The notes beneath the pieces are model-generated. The model saw nothing but the letters and a program-made list of their open reading frames with translations, was not told the origin of the DNA and ran no database searches. A stretch of DNA of 64,000 bases from Budorcas taxicolor (lineage: Eukaryota; Chordata; Mammalia; Artiodactyla; Bovidae), in assembly GCF_023091745.1 (NCBI RefSeq), contig NC_068926.1, positions 50,554,001-50,618,000 of the forward strand, in the 5' to 3' direction. Shown piece by piece: positions 20,901 to 32,330 of the stretch; the stretch's first letter is position 1; each line of letters opens with the position of its first letter. Made by a program: the position numbers and the translations under genes.

Positions 20901-22639
20901 GCTAGATTATTGAGGTTCTGCCTCTCTCCTACATAGAAGTTGTAAAATTGTCCCTAAATCCTAGTTCTCAGTCCAAACCTTTCCCAATTTTAGATCCTAT
21001 TTGTTACAACAATCTAAGCCCAGAAAAATCCATATCTTGAATATTCATTAAGTTTGTTTTAGAGAAATATTTTTAGGCTTAGTGATATTCTTAACTCTTG
21101 TTATTTAAAAACTACAATAATCTAAACCTTGTGACGATTAATGGTCTCAGCACTGTAATGAGTTTTGAGGGATTTGGGGGCTGATCAAGGGAAAGATACG
21201 ACCACAAGGTGGCAGTAGCAAGCAAAAGCTTTACCTGGGCAAAGATTTGATAGGTTTGCGTGTTACTATAGGAGTCCCTCACAGCCTAAGATCCTCCAAA
21301 CTATATGCGGGCCACTAGCCAGAAGGGAAGGAGGGCAGGGAGCCCCAGAAAGAGAAGAATCGGAGAGGGAACTTACATGTCACTGAGCGGAACGGTGGGA
21401 AATCTCCAGGTCAAACAGCTCCAAAGCACCACTGTAGCTTGGAGTCTTAAAGCTACAAGGTCTATCGCTAACAGACGCTGGGAACAGTTTTGCAGGTCAT
21501 GCAAAGCAAGCGAGCTCTAAATGTCTAATACAACATGCTTATTTCAAGTATATTTAAAACAATTAGATGTGTAAAAAATTGAGTTTGACTCTTAAACTAA
21601 CAGGTCCTAGTCTACTGTGAAGAAATAAACAATACAAGGACCAACCTGCAGGGATCACCTCCAGTTCATTTATGTAACAACCATTTCCTGACATTCACCA
21701 AAAAAAAAACCTTATAATATTTCCATAGGGTCTTCATCATACAACTATTTGTTATCTGTGTTCTCCAAGTTATGTGATTACATAGAAAAAAATAACAGGG
21801 CAAGCTAAGAAACTGTTAGATGAACAGAGCCTTCAGGAAACCAATCCCCACTCTCACTTGGCGTTTGGATGACAGTGGCACCAACTCAGCATCTTATGTC
21901 TTTTGGGGAGTGGGGTCGGCCCCTGCTGATTGTCAGCTATAAATAAAATGCCAATGCAATGCAAATCTACTGCAAAGTGTAAATGCCAACTTTGGAATAT
22001 GGAGGATTGACAAATGCCAACCAAGCTACTGAGAAAAAGGATCCGGCAAAGGATCCACCCCCTTTCAAGAGATACTGACAGTTCACAAGTGAAGAAGGGG
22101 AAATCAACGAGAAAAGAGATAAGTGCTTCAAAAGAGAGTGGCTTGAGTAGCAAAGCAGTGAAGCTCTTGGGGAAATTGGGGAAGCCTTGAAATACTTCCG
22201 CTAAGCTGGTCCTTTTTGAGATCCTACTGACAACATCAAGTGTGAAATGAAAAATGCAACACCGTGCAGTTCTATAAAATTGAAGGGAAATAACCACAAA
22301 AAACTGTCAAGAGGCAATGAATGCATTCTTCATTCTGAGCAGCACCAAAAGGGAATCACTGGATTTTGTTTACTTGTTTATCTTTATTTCATTTCTCAAA
22401 GAAGAAGAAAAATCCCAATCAGGTTTCGTTTTTCTCATGACTTTCTATATGATTTTATGTTCCCATTTTCAGTGGATTCGTTTCCAATGGCCAGATATTC
22501 TCGAATTAAAGAGAAACTTTCCATAACACACTTGTAGTTTTAAATGTCAATGCTCTGAAAAATGCATATTTTACGCATGTGAAATATACTAACATTCTCT
22601 ATTGGCGGGGAACTGGCTTCCTCATAGCTCCTAAAACAG
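20901..22639. other. 1.7-kb unannotated stretch
   Basis: AT-rich unique-looking DNA. At 21854-22297 the minus strand is open for 147 codons, hydrophobic and Phe/Leu-rich, without a recognisable domain. The plus strand there is broken by stops, so an old repeat or pseudogene is possible. A perfect donor-like ACTTAC on the minus strand near 21374 has no usable acceptor in frame. Confidence 0.3.
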
Positions 22640-22985
22640 CACATGACTTCCTGCCTTTAAACCTTTGCTCATGTTGTTCCCCTCACCTGAAAAGATCTCC
22701 CTTGACACCCACAGGACTCACTCCCTCATCTTCTTCAGGTTCCAGCGAATATCTCTCTGAGCCTTTCCCAAACCACGCAATCTAAAATAAAGCCCTATCT
22801 AGTACCCACAGACTTTGCTTCTGTTGTTTATTCTCTGTCTCTCCCGCTGGACAGAAGCAGCAGGAGAATGGGTAGAATTTTTTTTTTTTTAATATTGTGT
22901 TTCCTGCTTTATCCATTGTTCTGAGAGCCGTGCCAGGGAAATTGGAGGTGCTTAATAACTGTTGGTAGAATGAAAGGTCTCTATC
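22640..22985 (+). mobile_element. L2 3' fragment
   Basis: 'cctttgctcatgttgttccc', 'tcttcttcaggttccagcga' and the terminal 'ggtgcttaataactgttggt' match the last ~350 bp of L2. A T-run interrupts at 22879-22892. Confidence 0.65.
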
Positions 22986-23097
22986 TAACCATCTATCTCT
23001 GGGTGCTCCATAAATATCAGACCTTCAGGGCTGAAAATGCTCAGTAAGAGATAAAAGCTATCAAGAGCAGGGGACAGAGTTCAGGCATGAGAACCCC

Positions 23098-23290
23098 ATG
23101 GACCAGAGGTTTTTAGACTTTCGGACCATCAGAATAGCCAAGTTACAGCTCTCTGGACCCCACCTCCAAAGACTGTGACTCACTAGGTCTAGGGCGGAAC
23201 CCAGCAGTGCTGTTTTTAAACAGGCTGCCATTCTGATGCAGGTGGTCCCCAGAACAATCCTTGGATAACAGTGCTTGGGACAAATTTCAG
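23098..23290 (+). mobile_element. MER5A-like hAT element
   Basis: Nearly whole non-autonomous element: 'gaccagaggtttttagactt', 'ctctggaccccacctccaaa', 'ctgatgcaggtggtccccag'. It has lost any transposase, as is normal for MER5. Confidence 0.65.
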
Positions 23291-24174
23291 ACAATCACAT
23301 TCTGTCAAGGAGAATAACGCGAAGGAACATCTGGTGTTCAACTTGCTTTCTGAGATAAGCCGAGCCCTGGGCGCTGCAGCACTTTCAGGATGAGCTTCGG
23401 CAAAACTATAAAGATACTTTTAATTTGGATTCTCCCAGCAAACCACTTTCTCTGTGATAAATTAACCACAGAGAGAGGCATGAATCTCCCACTAGGTACC
23501 TGAAGACTGGCAAAGGCAGGCTCTGCTGAGAGCTCGTTGCAGACCATAATTTAAACTTGGGAGAGATTACAGGACAGGGGAAAGAGTCAATGCAAGGAGC
23601 CTGCCATGCTCATGACTACAGAGCAGGTGGGGCTCCCTCCTGCCCAGGTGGCTGAACCTGGACTCTAAGGATAGATACTTTTGGTCTCAGTCCTAAAGAG
23701 GGCAGGAGTCAACTGGAAGGACAAACAAACAACCCGTGCTGGAAACCCTTCAGAGCGGAGTCCTCGAGGGCATGGATTGCAGCTCTGAGAACAGGCACCT
23801 GTAAAGTAGGGTTTTAATTCCAATGAGAATGTCCCCAAAGCAACATGCGCTGATTCCTGAGGAGCTATCTCCTGTCTCTTATCTCACTGTTTAAACTTTC
23901 ACCTAAGAAAGCTAAAAATTCATCAAACTATACATATAGCTTTTGACAAATCAGAAATTTGACGAATTGCTCCCTTCTTTTACACTTCCTATGGCACTGA
24001 GATAAGTTTATCCAAAACTCTGCCTTGGCCCCCAGATACCCAGAACCAACAAAAATGACTGCCTCCAGCCTGGGGCATGTCTTACTTAGCCACTTACTTA
24101 TTTACTTCTGGTCCATACCAGGTGCAGCAGACAGTGGGGTGGTCCACTATGAACTGGGACTCCAGGGGATCGCA
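23291..24174. other. Unannotated stretch
   Basis: No repeat assigned and no coding signal. Non-repetitive DNA of this length in such a repeat-dense window may include conserved noncoding sequence, but nothing in it proves that. Confidence 0.3.
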
Positions 24175-24535
24175 TCTTTTAGGATCTTTTCCCCTTGAGT
24201 GTGGGGAGGGCCTGTGCTTCCTACTAATCAGAGTAGTATGATAGAAGTGATGAAATGTCATTCCATGGTTCCATTACATTTAATAGGACTCCATCTTGCT
24301 AGTGGACTCGCTCTACAGAATCTCTCTCCCAGGTGTCTTCGAACCAGTAAGCAGCCATGTTGGGAGACCCATGTGGCCAGGAGCTTGGGTAGCCTCCAGC
24401 AACTGAGGACCAACAGTCAGAAGACATCCAGGGCCCAAAGTCCTACAACAGCAAGGAAATAAACTGCCAACACACCAGTGAGTATGGAAGAAGATTCTTC
24501 CCCAGCTGAACCTCAGATGAGAATGCTCATGTTTA
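24175..24535 (+). mobile_element. Ancient interspersed repeat, unnamed
   Basis: 'ccccttgagtgtggggaggg', 'cagccatgttgggagaccca' and 'tcctacaacagcaaggaaat' match wording common to an old eutherian repeat (L1M 3' end or MaLR-like). Exact family not determined. Confidence 0.4.
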
Positions 24536-24540
24536 AAGCT

Positions 24541-25074
24541 GGGATCCCCAACCCCCAGGCCACAGGCCAGTATCAGGCCATTAGGCAATTTTGTTCTATG
24601 GGAGCCTAGGATTAATTAAGAACTGGGCCACACAGCGGGAGGTGAGCGGCAGACAGCTAGCAATCCAGGGAATCTCATCTGTATTTACAACCACTGCCCA
24701 TTGCTCTCATTACCACCTGAGCTCCACCTCCTGTCAGATCAGCAGCGGCATTAGATTCCAGCTGTTGTTTACTCACTCAGTTGTGTCCAACTCTTTTGCA
24801 ACCTCATGGACTGTAGCCGACTAGGCTTCTTCGTCCACAGGATTTCCCAGGCAAGAATACTGGAGTGGGTAGCTATTTGCTCCTCCAGAGGATCTTTCAG
24901 ACCCAGGGATCAAAGCCGCATTTCTTGCATTGCAGGCAGATTCTTTACTGTCATAGGAGTGCTTGAATCATCCTGAAACCATCCTCCCCACTGCACTGGT
25001 CTGTGGAAAAACTGTCTTTCACAAAACTGGTCCCTGGTGCCAGAAAGGTGGGAGACCGCTGAGTCAAAGGAGTA
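24541..25074 (+). mobile_element. Non-autonomous hAT-like DNA transposon, split
   Basis: The left end 'gctgggatccccaaccc' and right end 'aggtgggagaccgctg' are inverted-terminal-repeat partners. The interior 'ggaggtgagcggcagacagc' and 'ctccacctcctgtcagatca' match an old mammalian element of this type. A Bov-tA sits at about 24757-24950. A ~30-bp segment inside (24588-24614) is foreign to the family wording. Confidence 0.55.
24757..24950 (-). mobile_element. Bov-tA SINE
   Basis: Antisense copy, 'ctcagttgtgtccaactctt' to 'attgcaggcagattctttac', diverged. The very 5' end of the tRNA head is missing. Confidence 0.85.
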
Positions 25075-25149
25075 TGGCCAGGGATGCCAAATGCCCTGCC
25101 GTGAACAGAATAGTCCTGCCCCACTCCAGATGCCAACAGTTCTCCCACT

Positions 25150-26250
25150 AAAACACTGTCAGTTCAGCTCAGTCGTTCAGTCGTGTCCGACTCTTTGCGA
25201 CCCCATGAATCGCAGCATGCCAGGCCTCCCTGTCCATCGAGTCAGTGATGCCATCCAGCCATCTCATCCTCTGTCAGCCCCTTCTCCTCTTGCCCCCAAT
25301 CCCTCCCAACATCAAAGTCTTTTCCGATGAGTCAACCCTTCTCATGAGGTGGCCAAAGTATTGGAGTTTCAGCTTTAGCATCATTCTTTCCAAAGAAATC
25401 CCAGGGTTGATCTCCTTCAGAATGGACTGGTTGGATCTCCTTGCAGTCCAAGGGACTCTCAAGAGTCTTCTCCAACACCACAGTTCAAAAGCATCCATTC
25501 TTCGGCGCTCAGCCTTCTTCACAGTCCAACTCTCACATCCATACATGACCACTGGAAAAACCATAGCCTTGACTAGACGGACCTTAGTTGGCAAAGTACT
25601 GTCTCTGCTTTTGAATATGCTATTTAGGTTGGTCATAACTTTTCTTCCAAGGAGTAAGTGTCTTTTAATTTCATGGCTGCAGTCACCATCTGCAGTGATT
25701 TTGGAGCCCCCAAAAAATAGTCTGACACTGTTTCCATTGTTTCCCCATCTATTTCCCATGAAGTGATGGGACCAGATGCCATGATCTTCGTTTTCTAAAT
25801 GTTGAGCTTTAAACCAACTTTTTCACTCTCCTCTTTCACTTTCATCAAGAGGCTTTTTAGTTCCTCTTCACTTTCTGCCATAAGGGTGGTGTCATCTGCA
25901 TATCTAAGGTTGATATTTCTCCCGGCAATCTTGATTCCAGCTTGTGTTTCTTCCAGTCCAGCATTTCTCATGATGTACTCTGCACAGAAGTTAAATAAGC
26001 AGGGTGACAATATACAGCCTTGACATACTCCTTTTCCTATTAGGAACCAGTCTGTTGTTCCATGTCCGAAAAAGATCTTCATGACCCAGATAATCACGAT
26101 GGTGTGATCACTCATCTAGAGCCAGACATCCTGGAATGTGAAGTCAAGTGGGCCTTAGAAAGCATCACTATGAACAAAGCTAGTGGAGGTGATGGAATTC
26201 CAGTTGAGCTGTTTCAAATCCTGAAAGATGATGCTGTGAAAAAACACTGT
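25150..26250 (-). mobile_element. BovB with inverted 5' segment and 10-bp TSD
   Basis: One insertion in two parts. The 3' part (25160-26068) is on the minus strand, from the GAACT tail to the RT region. It is joined at about 26068/26069 to an upstream BovB segment in + orientation (26069-26240, 'gatcttcatgacccagataa' to 'gatgatgctgtgaaa'). The TSD aaaacactgt lies at 25150-25159 and 26241-26250. Roughly 0.5 kb of the element between the parts is missing. Confidence 0.9.
25274..26060 (-). pseudogene. BovB reverse transcriptase C-terminal remnant
   Basis: The frames at 25795-26115 and 25274-25759 together cover the RT palm with 'GKGVCQGCILSPCLFN', the YADD box, and the region downstream ('SEEELKSLLMKVKEE', 'DCSHEIKRHLLLGRKVMTN'). 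The frame is lost near 25770-25800 by an apparent small deletion and a stop. The N-terminal endonuclease is absent, so the copy is inactive. Confidence 0.85.
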
Positions 26251-26745
26251 AGGCAACTGATAGTCAGCCTCCTAGAGATAATATCCCCACCACCACCTGC
26301 ACACATGCCTGGGATTATCGTTTCCTGGCAAACTGGATCCCAAGGCTGAGCTCCAGACACTCCCTCACTACTCTGCCCTTGGTCCCATGTGAAGCACATG
26401 CTTATTTTTCAGCATTAGTGGACAGAAGGGGAAGCAGCTCCCCTACAAACTCTGGATGTGCTGGGTCACAGCCATGAAGCCAGTACCTGCCACAATTTCA
26501 AGTCCATTGTTGTCCCATTATGAGGAATATAGTCTGTTCATCCACTTCACTTCGTAAAGCCCCACTGTTGGCTCCCACCATGAAAACCAGTCCCTCTTCA
26601 GATCACATTTAAACATCCGACAAGATGAAGCACAGAAGGCTTTATCCTCAGATTCCCAGCCACTGTCTCAGATCATCATGTCCCACGGCATGAAGTTAAA
26701 GACAGCGGGTGCCTCTCTGAAGTAGACCTGTTCAAAGCACAATAG
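26251..26745. other. Spacer, nothing recognised
   Basis: Mixed-composition DNA downstream of the BovB target duplication. No repeat or gene recognised. Confidence 0.3.
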
Positions 26746-26750
26746 AGAAA

Positions 26751-26782
26751 CACACACACACGTGCGCACACACACACACACC
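26751..26782. repeat. (AC)n microsatellite, interrupted
   Basis: Two AC runs joined by GTGCGC, about 32 bp. Likely polymorphic in length. Confidence 0.9.
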
Positions 26783-26895
26783 GTGAGCAGCACGTGGCAG
26801 GGGGCAAGGAGGCTATTATTTTCTCAGAGCTCAACAAACGGCTTCTCATGATCCAATTAGCAAAGTAATATTGTTTTATGGGAACCTAGGATTAG

Positions 26896-27166
26896 AAGGC
26901 AACGGTAACACTCCAGTACTCTCGCCTGGAAAATCCCAGGGACAGGGGAGCCTGGTGAGCTACTGTCTATGGGGTCACACAGAGTCGGACACGCCTGAGC
27001 GACTTCACTTTCACTTTTCCTTTCATGCATTGGAGAAGGAAATGGCAACCGACTCCAGTGTTCTTGCCTGGAGAATCCCAGGGACGGGGGGAGCCTGGTG
27101 GGCTGCCGTCTGTGGGGTCGCACAGAGTCGGACACGACTGAAGCGACTTAGCAGCAGCAGCAGCAA
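26896..27166 (+). mobile_element. Bov-A2 SINE with (AGC)n tail
   Basis: Full sense dimer with linker 'cttcactttcacttttcc' and an (AGC)5-like end. It is inserted in the middle of a short segment that resembles 24591-24626. Confidence 0.92.
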
Positions 27167-27459
27167 TTAAGAACCAGAAATGCTTTTGAAATGAAGGAAC
27201 TGGGAAAGCAGATAAGTCGGACTCAGGGGTTTGGAATTCAAATGTGGCCAGGAAGTATTTGATTTAATTTACAATCTACACACTACTTATCTGTTACATG
27301 TCAGGCATTAACCATCTACTATGTGTAGGAGAAATACACAGTTCTACAAAACAGATGGAATATGAAGTTAAGGCTACTTTCTGACTTAAAATTTGGACTC
27401 TAAGAAAGAAAAAGACACTTAAGATAACACACACATCTTAAAAATATGGGGGAAAAAAT

Positions 27460-27640
27460 GGACTCCAGCTCTGTGACCTTGGGAAAGTCAATGAACCTCT
27501 TTGTGCCTCAGTTGCCTCATCTGTAAAATGGGACCATTATTACTACTACTACCTCACAGGGTCATTGAAAGGATTAAATGGAGACAGTGTACACAAAATT
27601 CTTAGAACAGAGTTTGGCATATAAGGACTATGCAGACTTC
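27460..27640 (+). mobile_element. MIR
   Basis: Good sense match: 'ctgtgaccttgggaaagtca', 'gtgcctcagttgcctcatct', 'gtaaaatgggaccattatta', 'ttcttagaacagagtttggc'. Confidence 0.85.
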
Positions 27641-27989
27641 ACGGTGCTGGTGGTAGTGACAAGAACGCTCAGATGCTGGCCCTTTCATAAGCCAACTCAG
27701 CTCTAAATGCTGACATTTCCAAGAATCAGCCCCTTGGTGGTAAAATGCTTCAGAAACAGTCTGAGAAATGTAGAAAAACTGTTGTGAGAATTGTCCAACA
27801 GGCTCCCAGTACTGGTCATCTGATCCACAGAAGACCAGAAGGTGTACAAGTAGAATCTACCAGCACTTACCGCCTCTCCTGGTGCAGTGCACCTACCTGG
27901 ACCTCCCTTGGGATCCACTTAAGCTCAGTCCAGGTTCCTCAGGGTAGGCTGACCCCACCCTCGGCTTCAAGGGTTGATATGCTGTAGCC
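27641..27989. other. Spacer, nothing recognised
   Basis: A minus-strand donor-like CACTTACC (RC GGTAAGTG) lies near 27867, without a convincing acceptor or frame. No repeat assigned. Confidence 0.3.
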
Positions 27990-28355
27990 AATCAAAGCAT
28001 TGTGTCCTCCTGGACAGTGATTGGTCCAAGGAGGAAGCATGTGACTCAACCCAAAAAATCAGGATGTCTCATCCCCCTGGCCATAAATGATTGGCCCACA
28101 AATAGACATGTCAACCATAACTTTTCAGGGAGTGTTGAGTCCAGCTCTGTTGTCGCTAAGTAATAAGTGTTCCAAGAGCCCACCACCTGCCTGAGAATAA
28201 AACCAACAGGGGGAAACAAAGGCAATAGGTGGAAAGAGATGGCTTCCTGGTTACACTAAGCATCTGGATCCAGTCAGACCTGAGACTGTCTTTCAGTTAC
28301 ATGAGTCAGGAAATTCCCTTCAGGCTGCTTTGAGTTGGATTTCTTCTATTAATAT
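27990..28355 (+). mobile_element. Ancient L1M-type 3' UTR-like repeat
   Basis: 'gtgattggtccaaggaggaa', 'catctggatccagtcagacc', 'ttcagttacatgagtcagga' and 'gctttgagttggatttcttc' are the fullest copy of this old repeat class in the window. Confidence 0.5.
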
Positions 28356-28964
28356 TTGCATTTGCAAGTGCACTGACAAAAGCAGCCAGGACCTGACATT
28401 TCTACCACTCAGAGGACCAAATAAAATCCTCCCAAAGTTCACAGATGATACACAAAGTTACCACCACAGATGGCGGAAGGATGTTCAATATTTCAACCAT
28501 CACTGTAAGCACAGAAAGCAAATATTAAACAAAGGGAACCTACAGAAACAATCAGAGATCCTCTCCCTTTGTGATATCCATCGCTTCAGAATAAATATTA
28601 ATAAACAAACCTAAGGTATAAAATTCAATTCATAACTCAAAAATAACCTGACCTTTTATGGAATTAAACTCATTTTCTGTCAAGCTTGCTATTTTTTTAG
28701 AATGTTTGATGATAAAAATCTTCAAATGCCTAGTAAAGAATCATTTCATCGTAATAATTTAAAGCATTTTGTGAGCCACTATGAATTTTTTGTCTCCAAC
28801 CTGGACACAATCAAGGGATCAACCTGGTACATTGGATAGTTCATCTCCATGAAGACTTGTCATTAATTTTCAGTAACTTGGTATTTACAGCTCCTGAGAA
28901 ATAAATACACACACATATATATACATCCATTTCCCAACTTCATCTACCATCTAGAGTGTAATGA
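28356..28964. other. AT-rich spacer, nothing recognised
   Basis: No repeat or gene identified; includes a short (AC/AT)n patch near 28905-28922. Confidence 0.3.
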
Positions 28965-29151
28965 TCTACAAAATAATTGTTTACAAACAGAACTTTCCAA
29001 GTTCCAACTGAATACCACCTGAAATCACCTCTTAGAAGTCTCAAAAGATATCAAACTCAATGCATCCAAAACCGAACTCACGATCAACTCAGCCAAAAAT
29101 AAAAATAAAAGCCACCTCATTCCTCTTGCCCCCTTTAAGAGAAGACCACTC

Positions 29152-29495
29152 CCTTAGTGGAGGATGCTATAACAAGATACCACACCCTGGGTGGCTTAAA
29201 CAACAGAAATTTATTTCTCACAGTTTTGGAGTCTAGGAAGTCCAAGATCAAGGTGCTGGCAGATTTAGCTCCTGAGAGCCCTCTTCCTGGATTGCAGATG
29301 GCTGCCTTCTTGCTGTGTCCTCATGTGGTAGGGAACAGAGAGGCGAAGAAAGCTCTCTTATAAGGGCACTAATCTCAACTGCGAGCTCCACTCCACCCTC
29401 ATGAACTAAATACCTCCCAAAGGTCCCATCTCCAAATAACATCACACTGGGCATTGGGAATCCCACATATCCATGCAGGGAGACATGAAAATTTC
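29152..29495 (-). mobile_element. MaLR LTR (MST/MLT1 type)
   Basis: 'gcttaaacaacagaaattta', 'tggagtctaggaagtccaag', 'caccctcatgaactaaatac' and 'ccatctccaaataacatcac' are antisense MaLR LTR features in the right order. Confidence 0.75.
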
Positions 29496-29825
29496 AGCTC
29501 ATGGCAGCCAGCATACATCAAATTGCTCAAATCAGAAACCCAGGGATCAACCTTGACACCCTTCTTTCTATAACGGGCTCTCATGTCCAGTCCAGTAGCA
29601 AGTCCCCTGCCATCGTCCTCACCACGGTAAGCACTCTACAACCATTGCTAGAAGTCACAGAGCAAGCAGGATGATCTCTCCAAATCCTAAGCCATCAAAG
29701 TGCCAAGCCTAAAACCTGCACCGGCTACCACCATTGTTATAAAAAGTCCAAAATCCCACAAGACCCTGCATGATCTCAACCATGATTGAGAGATCATCAA
29801 ACTGCCCAAAGGAGGCAGTGGATAG

Positions 29826-30012
29826 GCTATTAGCTTTGTGGCTAAAAGCACAGACTCCAGAACCAAACTGCCTGGATTCAAATCCTGGCTCTACCATTTA
29901 TCTCTCTGTGAACAACTAACCTGACTGAGCCTCAGTTTTCTCCTCTGTAAAATGGGAGCATAGTAACCATCTCATACATGTCATGGGAGGATTGAATTTT
30001 AAGCACTTAGCA
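29826..30012 (+). mobile_element. MIR, nearly complete
   Basis: It includes the tRNA-derived head ('ctaaaagcacagactccaga'), 'ctgcctggattcaaatcctg', 'gagcctcagttttctcctct', 'gtaaaatgggagcatagtaa' and 'ttaagcacttagca'. It is the longest MIR in the window. Confidence 0.85.
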
Positions 30013-30039
30013 GGAGCAATTTTCTCTTTTTAGGATTCT

Positions 30040-30389
30040 GGCTCTGTCCTCAGAAGACATAGACTTTCCCCACATATGGCTATACTCACTGGTCTCTGTT
30101 TCTCCCACAGACCCTTTTGCTAGCCTTCTTTTCTTGTCCACTACTGACAGAGGCTGATGGCTGTGCACAACATCTCTAGAGGACTTCTTGTCCTCCCTCT
30201 GGCTTCCGGCTGGGTTCATCCAATAGAAGGCACAGCAGATTAGATGACGAGAGGAGAGAAGCTGGGGTATTAATACCCTGGCTTCTTCCTGCTGGTGATG
30301 ATGGCTGAGCTTCCCGCCCTGTGAGCATGGTTCCTGTGGTCCAGCCCTATCCCACAACCTCTACTCTCACCGGGTTCTTGCAATTCCTT
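30040..30389 (+). mobile_element. Ancient repeat, unnamed
   Basis: 'ctctggcttccggctgggtt', 'catccaatagaaggcacagc' and 'gggtattaataccctggctt' are typical of an old mammalian interspersed repeat. The family is not determined. Confidence 0.35.
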
Positions 30390-31007
30390 CCTTACTCCTG
30401 GGCCAGTTACTGCCTTGGCCCTATCCCCATTTAGTCAAACCCTCATGAAATTTTCTTTGGGTTACCAGCTCTTTCTCATCTGAACCCCAAATGCTTCAGG
30501 CCTTTGCAAAACTCTTCCTTATGGCTGAATTTTTTCCTCACCTCCAACAATCCAGTTCACTCCTTTCCATCCTTCAATTCTCAACTGACACCTCCTCTGG
30601 GAAGCCTTCACAGGTACACAGGACTGGATTCCTTTTTTCTTTTATCGTGCCTTGATTTTTCCCTTCCTAGCACTTATCACAGCTAATATTAAATAATTAT
30701 CTGTAAGTTTCTATATACATTATGGTCTTCAGACTCAAAAGACTCACCCCAGCAGAGACCACATCAGGCTTGTTTTGATCACATCGCCCACTTCCTAAGC
30801 TGCTTTGCACGCACGTTAGGTACTCAGTGTGCACTTGTCGAATTAACCAGTCACACAATGAAGTGCAGCCAGTCCCTGCAATTGGAATGATGGGCTTCAT
30901 CCAACCCAGGGAGAAACAAAGCAGTGATGTCCAGGCCAAGCCACTTTTGCATCTAAATCTAAGACAGACGCACCCAAAAGAGACCTATGCCCGCAATCTC
31001 TCTGGTG

Positions 31008-31214
31008 CTAAGTAAAAGTGTCAATCATGTCCAACACTTTGTAACCCCATAGACTGTAGCCCACCAGGCTCCTCTGTCCATGGGATTCTCCAGGCAAGCA
31101 TACTGGGGTGGGTTGCCATTCCCTTCTCCGGGGGATCTTCCCGACACAGGACTCGAACCCAGGTCTCCTGCGTTGTAAGCAGATTCTCTACTGTCTGAGC
31201 CACCAAGGAAGCCA
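31008..31214 (-). mobile_element. Bov-tA SINE
   Basis: Antisense full-length copy ending 'ctgagccaccaaggaagcc'. No TSD resolved. Confidence 0.9.
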
Positions 31215-31394
31215 AGATGCCAAGGTGGTTGCTGATTATGAAGCTTCTCTAGCCAAACTTCATGTGGCGCCCCTGTGGCAACGTTGGCCACCAAGGCTGG
31301 CTGAGGGGTAGGGAAGCTGGCATGGATTTAAAGGCCTCGAGACTAGGGGTGACCCCACTCTCGCCTGTCACTTACAGTAGCAGCTGAAACGGTG

Positions 31395-31555
31395 CCTCAT
31401 TTTCGGTTACCCTCCCCGAACGCCTGCTGACGGCTTTCACACGTCATCTCATTTGTTCTTCATGAAAATCTGCGAAGCTGCTACAGAGAACGAGTCGCGC
31501 GCCCGCAATCACACAAGTGGGCAGACACAGAACTGAGGCCGCGCCCCTGTGGTCA
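31395..31555 (-). mobile_element. Possible MIR fragment
   Basis: 'ggctttcacacgtcatctca' and 'cacaagtgggcagacacaga' fit the antisense MIR order, but with GC-rich divergence (several CpGs). Low certainty. Confidence 0.4.
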
Positions 31556-31774
31556 CGGGTCCCAGCCCACACAGCTCCTCCTGCAAGGACGCCGGCCAGA
31601 CGCCCCTGCGGCCTCTGCATCCTCAGCGCTGCTTGTCAGGTGAAGCGTTCCAAACCTCTCCCAGGGCCTCTTTAATCCAGATGGAAACTGATGGGAAAAG
31701 CAGTGCCACAGTGGAGTTGCGAGCACACCTCCAGACCCCAGTGCCCGGGTCCAAAGTCAAGTGTTGACACTCTC

Positions 31775-31935
31775 TACGTAACTTAACACTAATTATTTTA
31801 GCCTCTTCAGACCCGTTTCCTGTCTGTAAAATGGGGATACAGTGTCCACTTGGAGGGCAGCCTTGAGTATTAACTGCATGAATGTATTTACATCCACAGT
31901 ACAATGCCTGACCTGGCTTAGAGCAAACAAGTACC
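31775..31935 (+). mobile_element. MIR
   Basis: 'gtttcctgtctgtaaaatgg', 'gagtattaactgcatgaatg' and 'cagtacaatgcctgacctgg' in sense order. Confidence 0.7.
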
Positions 31936-32183
31936 AGCCACTCATTCTGTGTACCTTCTAACCATCAACAGCTTAACTGTCCCCATGGGATAACTGTTAG
32001 CCTCAGGGTAAGGTGGACATCTTATTCCACTTCATTCCACTCCCCACCAGTCCATGGACGGAAGAGAAGACCCATAATGGGTATGAACATGAGTCCACAA
32101 AGTCATTATTCTCTTTACTTTCTAAAACTCAAATTAACTTTGATTCTCTGTGTAGCCAGGCTGATTTAAAATATAAAAACTGA

Positions 32184-32330
32184 GGGACTTCCCTGGTGGT
32201 CCAGTGGCTAAGGTTCCACTTTTCCGATGCAAAGTGCTCAGGTCTGATCCCTGGCCAGGGAACTAGATCCCTCCACATGCCGCAACTAAGACCCAGTGTG
32301 TTCAAATCAATAAAAAATTAATTAATTTTA
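32184..32330 (+). mobile_element. CHR-type tRNA-derived SINE
   Basis: The close head 'gggacttccctggtggtcca', 'ggccagggaactagatccct' and 'gccgcaactaagacccagtg', with an A/T-rich tail. Confidence 0.88.

Larger units (their letters stand above)
28965..30850 (+). mobile_element. L2 element in several pieces
   Basis: L2-type wording occurs in three co-oriented blocks: 28965-29150 ('catccaaaaccgaactcacg'), 29495-29800 ('ggatcaaccttgacaccctt', 'accctgcatgatctcaacc') and 30390-30850 ('gcctttgcaaaactcttcct', 'cacctcctctgggaagcctt', 'aggtactcagtgtgc'). A MaLR LTR, a MIR and an unnamed old repeat lie between them. The order fits one L2 copy broken by later insertions. Confidence 0.6.

Noticed and set aside
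21376..21550. Perfect minus-strand donor (GTAAGT) near 21374 as an exon end
   Set aside because: All upstream acceptor choices give stops or an unsupported short frame.
26062..26349. 95-codon plus frame as a gene next to BovB
   Set aside because: Its first ~60 codons are the inverted BovB segment; the rest is flank.
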